Below, one piece after another: positions 8,648 to 17,916 of a stretch of DNA of 64,000 nucleotides. This DNA is from Spirosoma fluviale. Lineage in GTDB: Bacteria > Bacteroidota > Bacteroidia > Cytophagales > Spirosomataceae. Position 1 is the first letter of the stretch, and each line of letters begins with the position of its first letter. The notes under the pieces are model-generated. The model searched no databases, was not told where the DNA came from, and was given only the letters and a program-made list of their open reading frames with translations. The DNA is taken from positions 807,844 through 871,843 of the forward strand of contig NZ_OCNH01000002.1 in assembly GCF_900230225.1 (NCBI RefSeq). Direction: 5' to 3'. The position numbers were made by a program, and so were the translations under genes.

Positions 8648-9589
8648 ATGAAAGTTACCGTAGTAGGCGCCGGGGCCGTTGGAGCCACCTGCGCCGATAA
8701 CATCGCCCGCCGGGAACTCGCCCATGAAGTCGTTTTATTAGATATTAAAGAAGGGATCAGCGAAGGTAAGTCGCTGGACATGCTTCAGGCGTCAACGCTG
8801 CTCGACTGCGATATAAAGCTGACAGGTTCTACCAATGATTATGAGAAAACGGCCGGTTCCGATGTTGTCGTGATCACCTCAGGGTTACCCCGTAAGCCGG
8901 GCATGACCCGCGAAGATCTGATCGGTATCAACGCAGGAATTGTAAAAGGCGTTACCGAGAACATTCTGAAATACTCGCCCGATGCGATTTTCATTATCAT
9001 CTCTAACCCAATGGATACCATGACGTATCTGGCGCTGAAAGCATCGGGTTTGCCAAAGAACCGGGTTATTGGTTTGGGTGGTGCGCTGGATTCGGCTCGT
9101 TTCAAAACGTACCTGTCGCTGGCACTGGAGTGCTCGCCAAACGATTTGCAGGCGTCCGTTATCGGTGGTCATGGCGACACGACCATGATTCCGCTGACGC
9201 GTCTGGCCACGAAAGCCGGTGTTCCGGTAAGTCAGTTCCTGGATGAAGACACGCTGAAAAAAGTAGCCGCCGACACGATGGTAGGCGGTGCTACACTGAC
9301 TGGTCTGATCGGTACATCGGCCTGGTACGCGCCGGGTGCCGCTGGTGCCTATATGGTGGAAGCCATCGTGCGCGACCAGAAGCGGATCATTCCCTCCTGC
9401 GTACTGCTGGAAGGTGAATACGGCCAGTCGGATATCTGCCTGGGTGTTCCGGTCGTATTGGGCCGTAATGGCTGGGAAGAAATCATTGATTACAAACTAA
9501 CTGATGAAGAGCAGGCTGCCTTCAACAAATCGGCCGATGCCGTTCGGAATATGAATGGCGTACTGAGCACGCTGAATATTGGTGTGTAG
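8648..9589 (+). CDS. mdh: Malate dehydrogenase (LDH-like type)
   Basis: 313-residue NAD-dependent enzyme that interconverts malate and oxaloacetate in the TCA cycle. The Rossmann motif GAGAVG is at residues 7-12. The loop SGLPRKPGMTR carries Arg where lactate dehydrogenases have Gln, which points to malate. The catalytic His175 lies in IGGHGDTTMIP, and the NPMD and GLGGALDSAR segments are as in MDH3-type enzymes. The gene has its own consensus promoter and a strong terminator, so it is monocistronic. Confidence 0.97.
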   Translation: MKVTVVGAGAVGATCADNIARRELAHEVVLLDIKEGISEGKSLDMLQASTLLDCDIKLTGSTNDYEKTAGSDVVVITSGLPRKPGMTREDLIGINAGIVKGVTENILKYSPDAIFIIISNPMDTMTYLALKASGLPKNRVIGLGGALDSARFKTYLSLALECSPNDLQASVIGGHGDTTMIPLTRLATKAGVPVSQFLDEDTLKKVAADTMVGGATLTGLIGTSAWYAPGAAGAYMVEAIVRDQKRIIPSCVLLEGEYGQSDICLGVPVVLGRNGWEEIIDYKLTDEEQAAFNKSADAVRNMNGVLSTLNIGV

Positions 9590-9609
9590 TTGGTAATACC
9601 TTCTCGTAG

Positions 9610-9650
9610 AAAAAGCAAAAACCGGTCCTAACGATCGGTTTTTGCTTTTT
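9610..9650. terminator. Terminator after mdh, usable from both strands
   Basis: Perfect 15-bp stem: 9610-9624 pairs with 9636-9650, 11-nt loop, with a T run in the distal arm and an A run in the proximal one. It lies between convergent mdh and the porin gene. Confidence 0.85.
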
Positions 9651-9685
9651 GCCGTTAGGCATAGTCTGTGACTATGCCTAACGGC
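9651..9685. repeat. Perfect 16-bp hairpin directly after the mdh terminator
   Basis: GCCGTTAGGCATAGTC (9651-9666) and its exact complement (9670-9685) enclose only three bases (TGT). It abuts the mdh terminator with no gap and has no T run of its own. Confidence 0.8.
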
Positions 9686-9751
9686 CAACTACCCTGTCAA
9701 ATTCGTACACCCCACCCCCTAAGCTCAATACCTTAATAATTCAATAACCAA

Positions 9752-11236
9752 TCAAATAAATACCTGGTATTGTAGCGTCAACTGGCCGCGTCGGCCACCG
9801 GCCGAGAGTTGTGAGGTGCCGGATGATGGTTCGTAATAAGGCCGGTTCTGGTAATCAAGGGTTAGTTTCCCGTTATGACCTTTGATGAGGTAGTTCAGTC
9901 CAATATTATACACGCCTAGCGTACTGGTAACGCGCTGGTAGTTGGCAATCTGAGCCTGTACATAAGGCATAAGCGTTCCGTTACCCGCCCCGAAGAGATC
10001 CCGTTTCATCAGATAGCCAAATTGGCCGTACACCACACTGCCCGTTCCGAACATCGGAAACGTGTTGCCCTGAGTGCCGCCTAAACCACCGGGGCGCTGG
10101 GCCGCAGCAATATCGCTGGCGGGGTTGAGCGCTCCGTTGAAACGCAGGTAGTTCTTACCGTAATCGGTATGGAAATAGCCGAGATAAGCATTGACGGCTG
10201 TTCCTTTCGCTTTGTTCAGGGGCATATCCAGGAACGACGCTACGGACCACAGGTTCATGTTTTTGTAAACCGTATCGCCTGGTGCGGCCAGATGTACCAT
10301 GGCGTTTTTCTGCGTGATAAAACCGGCTTCGAGATTAAAAATACGTCTGGCACCTAAGTAAGTTCCTGTGTTATAACCCGGAACCTGATTCGTTTCCTTG
10401 TCGAGGAATTGCCACATGAACAAGCCCTGGAATTGCTTGTTGTGCCCTTTCAGGGCAAAAATAGAGTTGGGGCCGTAGGTTGGCAGGGCGGCACCGTTTG
10501 TCTGGATAGGGAAGGGGTCGCTCATAACAACCCGGTAATCAAGGTGGCCGACCTGACCACGGGCGTACAAGCTTAATTTTCGGGAGAACTCATCGGTCTG
10601 ATCAACAGTCGCCTGCGCAAATACGGGCACGTCCATCGTCATAATGCTACTGACACTGGGGGCTGAAAAACGCGATAAGCCATTGACGATCGTTAAGCCC
10701 CCCCCAATTTTCAGGTAATCTTTGTTTTTCCAGACTATATACTCACTGACGGCATCGTGGAAGAAGGCCTGAATCTTCCGGTTCGATGAGCCTGTCTGGT
10801 TGAAGCCGCCGTTCAGATAGTTGAAATTGTTCATCCCGAACTGAAAATACAGAAAGACATGGTCGCTGATTTGACCGAACATTTGGATTCGGGTACGACG
10901 CAGACCGATAGAGAGGGTATTGTCTTTGGGGACGCCAATAACCGTTGAGCCGGGATTGCTTTGGTTAAACTGGAGCCAGGCCTGGTTGAGGAAGGTAGCT
11001 TTGAAGAAGTGTGAGCCCGATTCGTTTAGGTTGTATTTTAACTCGTTTCTCTCGGCTGTCGGTTTGGGAGCGGGAACTTGATTGACGGTTTCATTGACAA
11101 CGACCGGCCCCGTTGTAGTGATGACCCGAGTGGGTTTAGTCGTGTCGGATGGCGTTATAGAGGATTGTTGAGCAAACGTTAGTTGTGTAGATAGCAATAG
11201 GACGCCTAGCCAAACAATTTTCAGAAATTTATGCAT
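9752..11236 (-). CDS. Outer-membrane porin, phosphate-selective porin O/P-like
   Basis: 494 residues from the ATG at 11236 (MHKFLKIVWLGVLLLSTQLTFAQ, a good signal peptide). The open frame reaches 11263, but the -7 box covers 11261-11268, so the longer start would lie before the transcript start. The mature protein alternates short aromatic strands and turns throughout (FLYFQFGMNNFNYLNGG, YRVVMSDPF, LGYFHTDYG, VVYGQFGYLMKRDLFG) and ends in LQYQVFI with a C-terminal barrel-type strand. The overall pattern resembles the OprO/OprP porin family of Bacteroidota. The solute is unknown: phosphate selectivity is a family name, not shown here. It is convergent with mdh. Confidence 0.75.
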   Translation of the reverse strand: MHKFLKIVWLGVLLLSTQLTFAQQSSITPSDTTKPTRVITTTGPVVVNETVNQVPAPKPTAERNELKYNLNESGSHFFKATFLNQAWLQFNQSNPGSTVIGVPKDNTLSIGLRRTRIQMFGQISDHVFLYFQFGMNNFNYLNGGFNQTGSSNRKIQAFFHDAVSEYIVWKNKDYLKIGGGLTIVNGLSRFSAPSVSSIMTMDVPVFAQATVDQTDEFSRKLSLYARGQVGHLDYRVVMSDPFPIQTNGAALPTYGPNSIFALKGHNKQFQGLFMWQFLDKETNQVPGYNTGTYLGARRIFNLEAGFITQKNAMVHLAAPGDTVYKNMNLWSVASFLDMPLNKAKGTAVNAYLGYFHTDYGKNYLRFNGALNPASDIAAAQRPGGLGGTQGNTFPMFGTGSVVYGQFGYLMKRDLFGAGNGTLMPYVQAQIANYQRVTSTLGVYNIGLNYLIKGHNGKLTLDYQNRPYYEPSSGTSQLSAGGRRGQLTLQYQVFI

Positions 11237-11260
11237 GTAACTGCTGTTTTGGTAACGGCA

Positions 11261-11268
11261 CAAAGCTA
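11261..11268 (-). promoter_or_regulatory. Promoter -7 box of the porin gene
   Basis: TAGCTTTG on the minus strand, an exact TAnnTTTG match, 25 nt before the ATG at 11236. No TTG is seen at the expected -33 distance. Confidence 0.5.
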
Positions 11269-11369
11269 TAGGTACCTAACTGCGCATCGGGACGTTTGTA
11301 GTTAAATTGTAATTAAACTTAGCCACGCGCTGGTTTGAATGGCGGACAAATAGTATGAATAGGACGCAA

Positions 11370-11402
11370 AAAAGCCGCCTGTTTACCTTACAGGCGGCTT
11401 TT
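11370..11402. terminator. Terminator of the RND operon
   Basis: Perfect 13-bp stem (11370-11382 with 11390-11402), 7-nt loop, A run before and T run after. It lies just past the stop codon of the RND pump gene on the minus strand. Confidence 0.85.
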
Positions 11403-11419
11403 CTCGTTATGTATTAAAG

Positions 11420-14400
11420 TTAAACTTTCGCGGGTTTTGCTGGCACGGGCTTGTCTTTTTTACCCGTTATCCGGCCATACAACCGGCGCATTCCGTTGAA
11501 GGCATTTTCAAACGTCAGGTAAACTGTTGGCACCAGTACCAGCGTAAGCAACAGCGAACTGATCAGACCGCCGATGATCACCCAGGCCAGGCCGTTTTTC
11601 GATTCCGACCCGTCGCCCGTTGCCAGCGCCATCGGCAGCAGACCAATCGCCATGGCGATGGTTGTCATCAGAATGGGGCGAATCCGTTCGCGACCCGCTT
11701 CAACGAGGGCATCGACGGTGCTCTTGCCTTCTTCTTTCTGGGCATTGGCAAAGTCGACCAGCAGAATAGCGTTCTTGGCCACCAGACCAATCAGCATGAT
11801 CATCCCCAACATAACGAAGAAAGAGATGGCCTGCTCGGCCAGCGCCAGTGCCAGGAAGGCCCCGATAATCGCCATTGGGATCGAAAACAGAACAACGAAC
11901 GGCCGGAAATAGGAGTTGTACAACGCGACCATCAGCAGATACACGAACGTAATGGCCAGACCCAGCGCAATACCCAAACTGCTGAACGCATCCGACTGCC
12001 GCTCTAGATCGCCCTTAAGCTGGTAGGTTACGCCACCCGGTAGTTGCTTGGTCTTGAGGATATTGTCGATTTCTGCACCTACCGTACCCGTTGGACGACC
12101 AACCACGTTGGCATTGACAAACAGCGAACCTACCCGGTTGTAACGTGTTAGCTGCGTAGCACCCGTACCCAATTCCAGATTAGCAATCTGACGAATCTCG
12201 ATCAGTTTTCCCTGGGCATCCGGTACGGTCAGGTTACCAACATCGTCCTTGCTCTGGCGGTTGAATTTGTTAAGCTCAACCCGAATATCATAGTCGCGGC
12301 TGCCAACGCGGTATTTACTGTCGGTATTGCCCGAGAAAGCGGTCTGGAGCGTAGCGCCCACACTCGCCACCGAAACACCGTACTGCGCCATCTGGCGACG
12401 ATCCAGATTGACTTTAAGTTCGGGCTTGGGGTCATCGACGGCAAGCTCGACGTCCGTCGTGCCGCTCACCGATTTTACCACCTGCTTCACCACCGCGGCT
12501 GCCTGCTGTAAATCCTGTTGTGAGTTGCCTAACAACAGAATCTGAATTGGGGCTGCGTTGGCACCACCCGTAATGCCCACCGGTGCCGACTTTACGTTCA
12601 GGCCGGGGGTTTTCATGATCTGGGCCTTCGCCTGAGCGGCAAACTGTTCAATAGAAATTTTCCGCTCTCCTTTAGGGACGATGGTCACGGTGATTTCTGC
12701 TTTGTGATAGGGCGTTGAGCCTAAGCCGCCACCCGAAGCCGAGCTGGAATACCCAACGTTGCTGTTCACTTTCGTCACCAGCTTGTTTTGCATGAGTTGC
12801 CTTTCGATAACCTGACAGATTCGGTTCGTTTCGGCCAGACTGTTAAAGGGTTCGCCCTCGATCTGTACGATAAATTCGCCCTGATCACTTTGCGGGAAGA
12901 AGGTGGTTCCAATAAAACCACCGCCTACGAGGCCAAACGAGCCAACCAATAGGGTAATGGCCGTAAGATACACCCAGCGCTTATGTCCCAGACCCCATAC
13001 CAAAAGTCGGGCGTAGCCGTGCTTGAGCGAGTCAAATTGCCGCTCGAACCAAGCCAGAAACCGCTTGCCGGGACTACGACCGCTGAGGTCCGTTTCCTTG
13101 GCGAACCGCGAAGCCAGCAGGGGCGTGATGGTAAACGAGACCACCAGCGACATCAGCGTGGAGAAAACGACGACCAGCGAGAATTCCCGGATAATATTGG
13201 CAATCAATCCCTGCACGAAAACGAGCGGCAGGAACACCACTACGTCGACCATGGTAATGGCGAGGGCCGTGAAGCCAATCTCATTCCGTCCGTCGAGGGA
13301 AGCCGTGCGCCGGTCTTTGCCCATTTCGAGGTGGCGGTAGATGTTCTCCAGTACCACAATCGAGTCATCGACCAGAATACCCACCACCAGCGACAACGCC
13401 ATCAGCGTCATCAGGTTGAGCGTAAAGCCCAGCAGGTACATCGGCACAAACACCGAAATGATCGACGCCGGTACGGATACCATCACGATAAATGCGTTTC
13501 GGATACTGTGCAGGAACAGCAGCATGACTAACGCCACCAGCACAACGGCAAACTCAAGGTCGAAAATAACCCCGTCGGCCGATGCCAGCGTGTAGGTCGA
13601 TGAGTCGCTGGTGACTTCAAATTTCAGACCAATGTTGGCGTACTTTTTCTCGATACCGCCCAATATGCCCCGCACCTGCTGGCTTATCGCCACGGCGTTG
13701 GCATCGGTTTGCTTCTGGATCGAGATACCGATGGATTCACGCCCGTTGATGCGGTTGATGGTTGTGGCATCAGAAACACCGTCAATCACCGTGGCAACAT
13801 CCTGTAGCGTTACCTGCGTACCATTCGTGGAGGTCAGAAGGGCCGCGTTACGAATCTGGTTGATGTCCGTAAACTTACCCGCCAGCCGAATGGCGTATTG
13901 CGCCTGATCGGTTTCGATACGGCCGGTTGGGTAATCGAGGTTGGCCGAGTTGACCGCCTGCGTTACCTGAGCCAGCGTAAGGTTATACAGTTTCAGCTTG
14001 TTAGGATCGACACTGATCCGGATTTCGCGCTCGCGCCCACCCGTCAGGGTTACCTGACCGACACCGTCAACTTTCGTCAGCTGCGTCCGGATCTGGTCAT
14101 CGACCAAATCATACAACTTAGTCGCTTCCAGATTGGCCCGCACGCCCATCCGAATAACGGGAACGTCGTCCGTCGAGAATTTTTGCAGCGTCGGTGACTC
14201 CACTTCATCGGGTAGCTGCGACAGCACCGCGTTGACTTTGCGCTGGGCATCCTGCAAGGCCTGATTAGGGTCGGCGCTGGCGCTTAACTCTATCTGAATA
14301 ATAGAAAGCCCTTCCTGACTGGTTGAACTGATGTTTTTCAGGTTCTCCAGCGACGACACCGCATCTTCAAGTTTGCGGGTTACCGAGTTTTCTACCTCCC

Positions 14401-14569
14401 CGGCAGCCGCGCCCGGATAGGTGGTGATGACGGTTACAACGGCCGCATCGAATTTAGGCAGAAGGGTGTAGTTGAGGCTTTTGTATGAAATGATGCCCAA
14501 CAAACCCAGGACCGTAAACGCCACGACAACCAGCGTTGGGCGTTTTATGGCTATTTCAGTTATTGACAT
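11420..14569 (-). CDS. RND multidrug efflux transporter (AcrB/MexB type), inner membrane
   Basis: 1049 residues, full length for the hydrophobe/amphiphile RND family. It is the proton-driven pump of a tripartite system. The 12-helix plan is visible: an N-terminal helix, a large porter loop, a helix block around 340-540, a second loop and a final helix block. The proton-relay residues are kept: Asp401-Asp402 in GILVDDSIVV (TM4) and Lys932 in GLVAKNAILLVDF (TM10). It is the last gene of a four-gene operon, 20 nt after the membrane fusion protein. Substrates cannot be read from sequence; a TetR gene at the head of the operon suggests drug or toxic-compound induction. Confidence 0.95.
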   Translation of the reverse strand: MSITEIAIKRPTLVVVAFTVLGLLGIISYKSLNYTLLPKFDAAVVTVITTYPGAAAGEVENSVTRKLEDAVSSLENLKNISSTSQEGLSIIQIELSASADPNQALQDAQRKVNAVLSQLPDEVESPTLQKFSTDDVPVIRMGVRANLEATKLYDLVDDQIRTQLTKVDGVGQVTLTGGREREIRISVDPNKLKLYNLTLAQVTQAVNSANLDYPTGRIETDQAQYAIRLAGKFTDINQIRNAALLTSTNGTQVTLQDVATVIDGVSDATTINRINGRESIGISIQKQTDANAVAISQQVRGILGGIEKKYANIGLKFEVTSDSSTYTLASADGVIFDLEFAVVLVALVMLLFLHSIRNAFIVMVSVPASIISVFVPMYLLGFTLNLMTLMALSLVVGILVDDSIVVLENIYRHLEMGKDRRTASLDGRNEIGFTALAITMVDVVVFLPLVFVQGLIANIIREFSLVVVFSTLMSLVVSFTITPLLASRFAKETDLSGRSPGKRFLAWFERQFDSLKHGYARLLVWGLGHKRWVYLTAITLLVGSFGLVGGGFIGTTFFPQSDQGEFIVQIEGEPFNSLAETNRICQVIERQLMQNKLVTKVNSNVGYSSSASGGGLGSTPYHKAEITVTIVPKGERKISIEQFAAQAKAQIMKTPGLNVKSAPVGITGGANAAPIQILLLGNSQQDLQQAAAVVKQVVKSVSGTTDVELAVDDPKPELKVNLDRRQMAQYGVSVASVGATLQTAFSGNTDSKYRVGSRDYDIRVELNKFNRQSKDDVGNLTVPDAQGKLIEIRQIANLELGTGATQLTRYNRVGSLFVNANVVGRPTGTVGAEIDNILKTKQLPGGVTYQLKGDLERQSDAFSSLGIALGLAITFVYLLMVALYNSYFRPFVVLFSIPMAIIGAFLALALAEQAISFFVMLGMIMLIGLVAKNAILLVDFANAQKEEGKSTVDALVEAGRERIRPILMTTIAMAIGLLPMALATGDGSESKNGLAWVIIGGLISSLLLTLVLVPTVYLTFENAFNGMRRLYGRITGKKDKPVPAKPAKV

Positions 14570-14589
14570 GTACTAGTTCGTTTTAGGGT

Positions 14590-15693
14590 TTACGGATTAA
14601 CCGCTACAGATGTATCTGATTTACTCGCACTGCCAGCTCCTGAACTGACCGTTACTTTAGCCCCGTTACTCAAGTTTAGCTGACCATTTATAACGACGGG
14701 TTCGCCCTGTTTCAGACCTTCCAATACCTGATACTGATCGCCGTTGTCGTAGCCAAGCCGGATTTTGCGCAACCGGGCAACATTGTTCTGTACCACATAC
14801 ACACTGGCACTGTCGGCACCGCCAACCAACGCCCGGCGTGGGATGAACAAACCGGCAATGCCTTGTTTGAACGTAAAGTTGGCGTTAGCCAGTGTCCCCG
14901 CTTTGAGCTGGTTTTTGCTGTTATTCGTCAGGTAAAGTTCAACCGGGTAGTTGTGCAGCGCATCGCCTTTGGGGCTGATGTAATGCACCGTTCCGGAGAA
15001 GGTTACGCCCGGAAAAGCCTGAGCTGTAATGCTGGCCCTGTCGCCGAGTTTGAGTTGGTAAACGGCCTGCTCCGGCACATTGACGACCAGTTTCAAATCC
15101 TGTAGGTTGATTACCGATGCCAGCACGGCCCCAACCGCCACGTATTCGCCATTTTCAACTTTCTTGTCATACACATACCCGCTGATGGGTGAAACAACGG
15201 CTCCGTTGCCCAGCACCCGCTGCTGTTGTTTCTCGTTGAGCAACGCCGTAGTATATTGGTCTTTATATTTCTGGTAGGTTTCCTGCGTCACGGCCCCGCC
15301 TTTGAGCAGCCGCTCGTAGCGTTCCATTTCGCGTTTGGCGTTTTCTACGGCTGTCTGGTTATTCTGAACCACAATGCCCTGAACGTCATCCTGTACATAG
15401 CCCACCTGCTGGCCCTTTTTGACGTAAGTACCCAGCACTAGTTTGAAATTCTGAAGTTTTCCCCGTGTTTCGGCAATGATATCGCCTTCATTCTGGGCGG
15501 CAACGGTACCCAGCAACGACAGGCTTTGGTCCAGACGCTCGTACGAAACCGGCTGTACGTCGACAACGGGCGTTGTCTGGAATTGGACGGACGACGTTTT
15601 GGCCGCGTCAATATCTTTTTTGTTGTTGATCAATCGGAAAGCAATCAGCGCGATCAGGGCAGCTACCGCTCCAATGATTAATAGTCGTTTCAT
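14590..15693 (-). CDS. RND efflux periplasmic adaptor (membrane fusion protein)
   Basis: 367-residue HlyD/AcrA-family protein that bridges pump and outer-membrane channel. An N-terminal membrane anchor (LLIIGAVAALIALIAFRLI) is followed by a barrel-sandwich half (GDIIAETRGKLQNFKLVLGTYVKKGQQVG), a coiled-coil hairpin (about 105-165), the second half (ISGYVYDKKVENGEYV) and a beta-barrel region (VVNVPEQAVYQLKLGDRASI). No lipobox is seen, so it is probably anchored by the helix. It lies between the TolC gene (10 nt) and the pump gene (20 nt), so translation is probably coupled. Confidence 0.95.
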   Translation of the reverse strand: MKRLLIIGAVAALIALIAFRLINNKKDIDAAKTSSVQFQTTPVVDVQPVSYERLDQSLSLLGTVAAQNEGDIIAETRGKLQNFKLVLGTYVKKGQQVGYVQDDVQGIVVQNNQTAVENAKREMERYERLLKGGAVTQETYQKYKDQYTTALLNEKQQQRVLGNGAVVSPISGYVYDKKVENGEYVAVGAVLASVINLQDLKLVVNVPEQAVYQLKLGDRASITAQAFPGVTFSGTVHYISPKGDALHNYPVELYLTNNSKNQLKAGTLANANFTFKQGIAGLFIPRRALVGGADSASVYVVQNNVARLRKIRLGYDNGDQYQVLEGLKQGEPVVINGQLNLSNGAKVTVSSGAGSASKSDTSVAVNP

Positions 15694-15703
15694 GGTAACT
15701 GGT

Positions 15704-17077
15704 TTATTTTTGAGTGACGTATTGAAGGATAGTTCCCTGTGAATTTTCGTAGTCTAACCGGGACTGATACAGACTAATAAGCTTATTTGCCAAATTGTTC
15801 TGCGCCGTTGTCAGGGCGTCTTTGGCATCGATCAGCGTGACGGAGGTAGCAATCCCTTCCCGGTATTCAAGTTCGGTAACGGACAGGATTTTGCGCGCCA
15901 GTTCGATGTTGTCGCGTTCGCGCTGGATCTCGGTGGCCAGATTTTGATAGCTAACCTGGGCGTTACTCAAATCCAATTGAGCCGACTCTCGGCTCAGGAT
16001 CTGCTGAAGCCGCAGTGTTTCGAGATTCAGGCGGTTTTCCTTGTCCCGGTACCGGCGCTGGTTCCCGTCGAAGGGCGTCCAGTTGAGGGTTAGGCCAATG
16101 GTTGAGCTTTTAAACCACGGCAGACTGCCATCGAAAAAGCTGAACGTTTGTCGCTGGGCGTTGGTGGCGTAGGTGCCGTAGAGGCCCAGGGATGGATAAT
16201 AGCCCCGATTGTTTGACTGGCGATTGAGATCCTGCAACTGGGTATTCAGGACCAATTGCCGAAAATCGGGCCGGTTCTCGAAAAAACGACTGTTGGCCAT
16301 TGGTAGCTCATTTACCGCTAACTCCTTCTCAACCTCCAGTGGCTGAATCGCCAGTGTTTCGCTGAGGGGCATTCCCATCTGAAATTTCAGTTGGTTGATG
16401 GCCTGTTCATAATTTCGGTTTGCCTGTTCCAGCTGCGACTGTAAGTTGTTGCGGTTTAACTGGATGCGCCCAAAGTCAATCTCGCGGGTTGTACCGTTCT
16501 TCAACCGAACCTGTTCCTGCTGCAACAGCGTATCGGACGAATTCAGGTTACGAATGGTCAGGCGTTTCTGTAGATCAATGACCAATGTCTGGTAATATGC
16601 GCGGGCAATGTTGTAAGCCTGTGTCTGTTCGGCCTGTAGCGTGGCCTGTGCCTGCACCTGGGTCGAAATTTTAGCCGCTTTCAGGGCCAGTCCAAACGAG
16701 GGGTCGAAGAGTTTCTGATCGACTCGCCCGGTTAGCGTGGAGCTATACTGCGTACCAAATTGAACCGGCAAAAAGGTGCCGGGTTGACCAAAGAACTCGC
16801 CGGGCAACAACTGCACCGGAATTTTGACGTTGTCCAGCACCGACCCTGATACCGAAACCTGTGGCAGGTTTCGCCCGATTACCTGCTGGGTTTGGGCGAG
16901 TGATATCTGCTCGTTGACCCGGGCAATTTTGATACTGGGGTTGTTCGCCCGTGCGTACTCAACACACTGAGCCAGTGTATAACCGCCCGGTGGTGCCGTC
17001 TGTGCGCTGGCCAGGGTGGTTAGTACGCTTAGGGTCAGCAGCAATAGCATCCGTACAGGTTGCTTTATACCTTTCAT
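15704..17077 (-). CDS. TolC-family outer-membrane efflux channel
   Basis: 457 residues with a signal peptide (MLLLLTLSVLTTLASAQ). Two homologous long-helix OEP halves are visible, with typical starts (GGYTLAQCVEYARANNPSIKIARVNEQ and later the RDNIELARKILSVTELEYREGIATSVTLIDAKDALTTAQNNL segment). The protein forms the trimeric exit duct of the RND system encoded downstream. It is 34 nt after the TetR gene and 10 nt before the adaptor gene. An arrangement in which regulator, channel, adaptor and pump form one transcript is clear from spacing. Confidence 0.95.
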   Translation of the reverse strand: MKGIKQPVRMLLLLTLSVLTTLASAQTAPPGGYTLAQCVEYARANNPSIKIARVNEQISLAQTQQVIGRNLPQVSVSGSVLDNVKIPVQLLPGEFFGQPGTFLPVQFGTQYSSTLTGRVDQKLFDPSFGLALKAAKISTQVQAQATLQAEQTQAYNIARAYYQTLVIDLQKRLTIRNLNSSDTLLQQEQVRLKNGTTREIDFGRIQLNRNNLQSQLEQANRNYEQAINQLKFQMGMPLSETLAIQPLEVEKELAVNELPMANSRFFENRPDFRQLVLNTQLQDLNRQSNNRGYYPSLGLYGTYATNAQRQTFSFFDGSLPWFKSSTIGLTLNWTPFDGNQRRYRDKENRLNLETLRLQQILSRESAQLDLSNAQVSYQNLATEIQRERDNIELARKILSVTELEYREGIATSVTLIDAKDALTTAQNNLANKLISLYQSRLDYENSQGTILQYVTQK

Positions 17078-17111
17078 TCTGTTTGCAAATCTAGATATAG
17101 TGAAAATGGAC

Positions 17112-17741
17112 TTATAAGCTTCGAATAAATCGGCGGATGGCCCGCTCGAATAGTTGTTCTGGTTGTTTAAAGAGGGCTACCATTTTCGGGTCGTGTACGT
17201 CTTCAAGAAGTTTGGCGCCCTGCTGCGGCTGAATGCTGGTAATCAGGTTTATGTATCCCTGCATGAGGCAAAACCAGTTGAAAATCACTTCGCCAATCGT
17301 CTCTGTGTCGTGGCTAACGGCGTTGAAAAGACTTTCAATTTTCTCTTTAGCCTCCTGCATCCCTTCGCGAACCATATGTCGTTGTTGCTCCATGCGTTCC
17401 GGGTTGTGCATCAGCCGATACACTTCGGGCTGCTCATGGGCAAATGCCCACTGGCGCATCGATAGCCGGACAATCTTCTCCTCCGGATTCAGGTCCATTT
17501 CCAGAATGGCATCAAACACCCTGCGATTCTCAAGATGCCCTTCCCTGACAATGTTGAGGAGCACATCTTCTTTATTCTCGAAATGTTCATATACAATCGG
17601 GGGCGTATAGTCGATGGCATCGGCTATACTCCGGATCGTGACGGCACTCCAGTCTTTCTCGCGGGCGATCTGACGGGCAGCATCTAAAATTCGCTGTCGA
17701 ACCTCGGCTTTCTGTCGCGTACGACGGTCAGTTGCGCTCAT
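17112..17741 (-). CDS. TetR-family transcriptional regulator of the RND operon
   Basis: 209 residues. The N-terminal helix-turn-helix (about 14-62: RQRILDAARQIAREKDWSAVTIRSIADAIDYTPPIVYEHFENKEDVL) is typical of TetR repressors. The C-terminal ligand domain is longer and more divergent. As first gene of the efflux operon, with a consensus -7 box 26 nt upstream, it most likely represses its own promoter and is released by a pump substrate. The operator was not identified with confidence; the AT-rich stretch 17745-17800 is where it would lie. Confidence 0.92.
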   Translation of the reverse strand: MSATDRRTRQKAEVRQRILDAARQIAREKDWSAVTIRSIADAIDYTPPIVYEHFENKEDVLLNIVREGHLENRRVFDAILEMDLNPEEKIVRLSMRQWAFAHEQPEVYRLMHNPERMEQQRHMVREGMQEAKEKIESLFNAVSHDTETIGEVIFNWFCLMQGYINLITSIQPQQGAKLLEDVHDPKMVALFKQPEQLFERAIRRFIRSL

Positions 17742-17767
17742 TTTCTAACATCTTTCAAATTATCTAA

Positions 17768-17775
17768 CAAAGGTA
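17768..17775 (-). promoter_or_regulatory. Promoter -7 box of the TetR-RND operon
   Basis: TACCTTTG on the minus strand matches TAnnTTTG and lies 26 nt before the TetR ATG. A T-rich element (complement of 17793-17799) lies near the -33 distance but is not a clean TTG. Confidence 0.5.
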
Positions 17776-17840
17776 GATTTTATTTGTTTCGTGAAAAACA
17801 GATTTTTTGAAGAAAGATGTAAATGGCTGTATATAAACGC

Positions 17841-17880
17841 AGAAAGGCTATAATGTTCCATTGAACGTTATAGCCTTTCT
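17841..17880. terminator. Hairpin between the metalloprotease gene and the TetR operon
   Basis: 18-bp stem (17841-17858 with 17863-17880, one G-U pair) and 4-nt loop. On the minus strand it lies 37 nt past the metalloprotease stop and would separate it from the downstream TetR operon. Confidence 0.7.
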
Positions 17881-17916
17881 TTAAATTTTACTAAAATAGT
17901 TCTCTTGTTACGGATA

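Noticed and set aside
12983..13531. Plus-strand frame of 182 residues inside the RND pump gene
   Set aside because: Antisense shadow of a highly conserved gene; its Arg/His/Gln-rich text is typical of an antisense frame.
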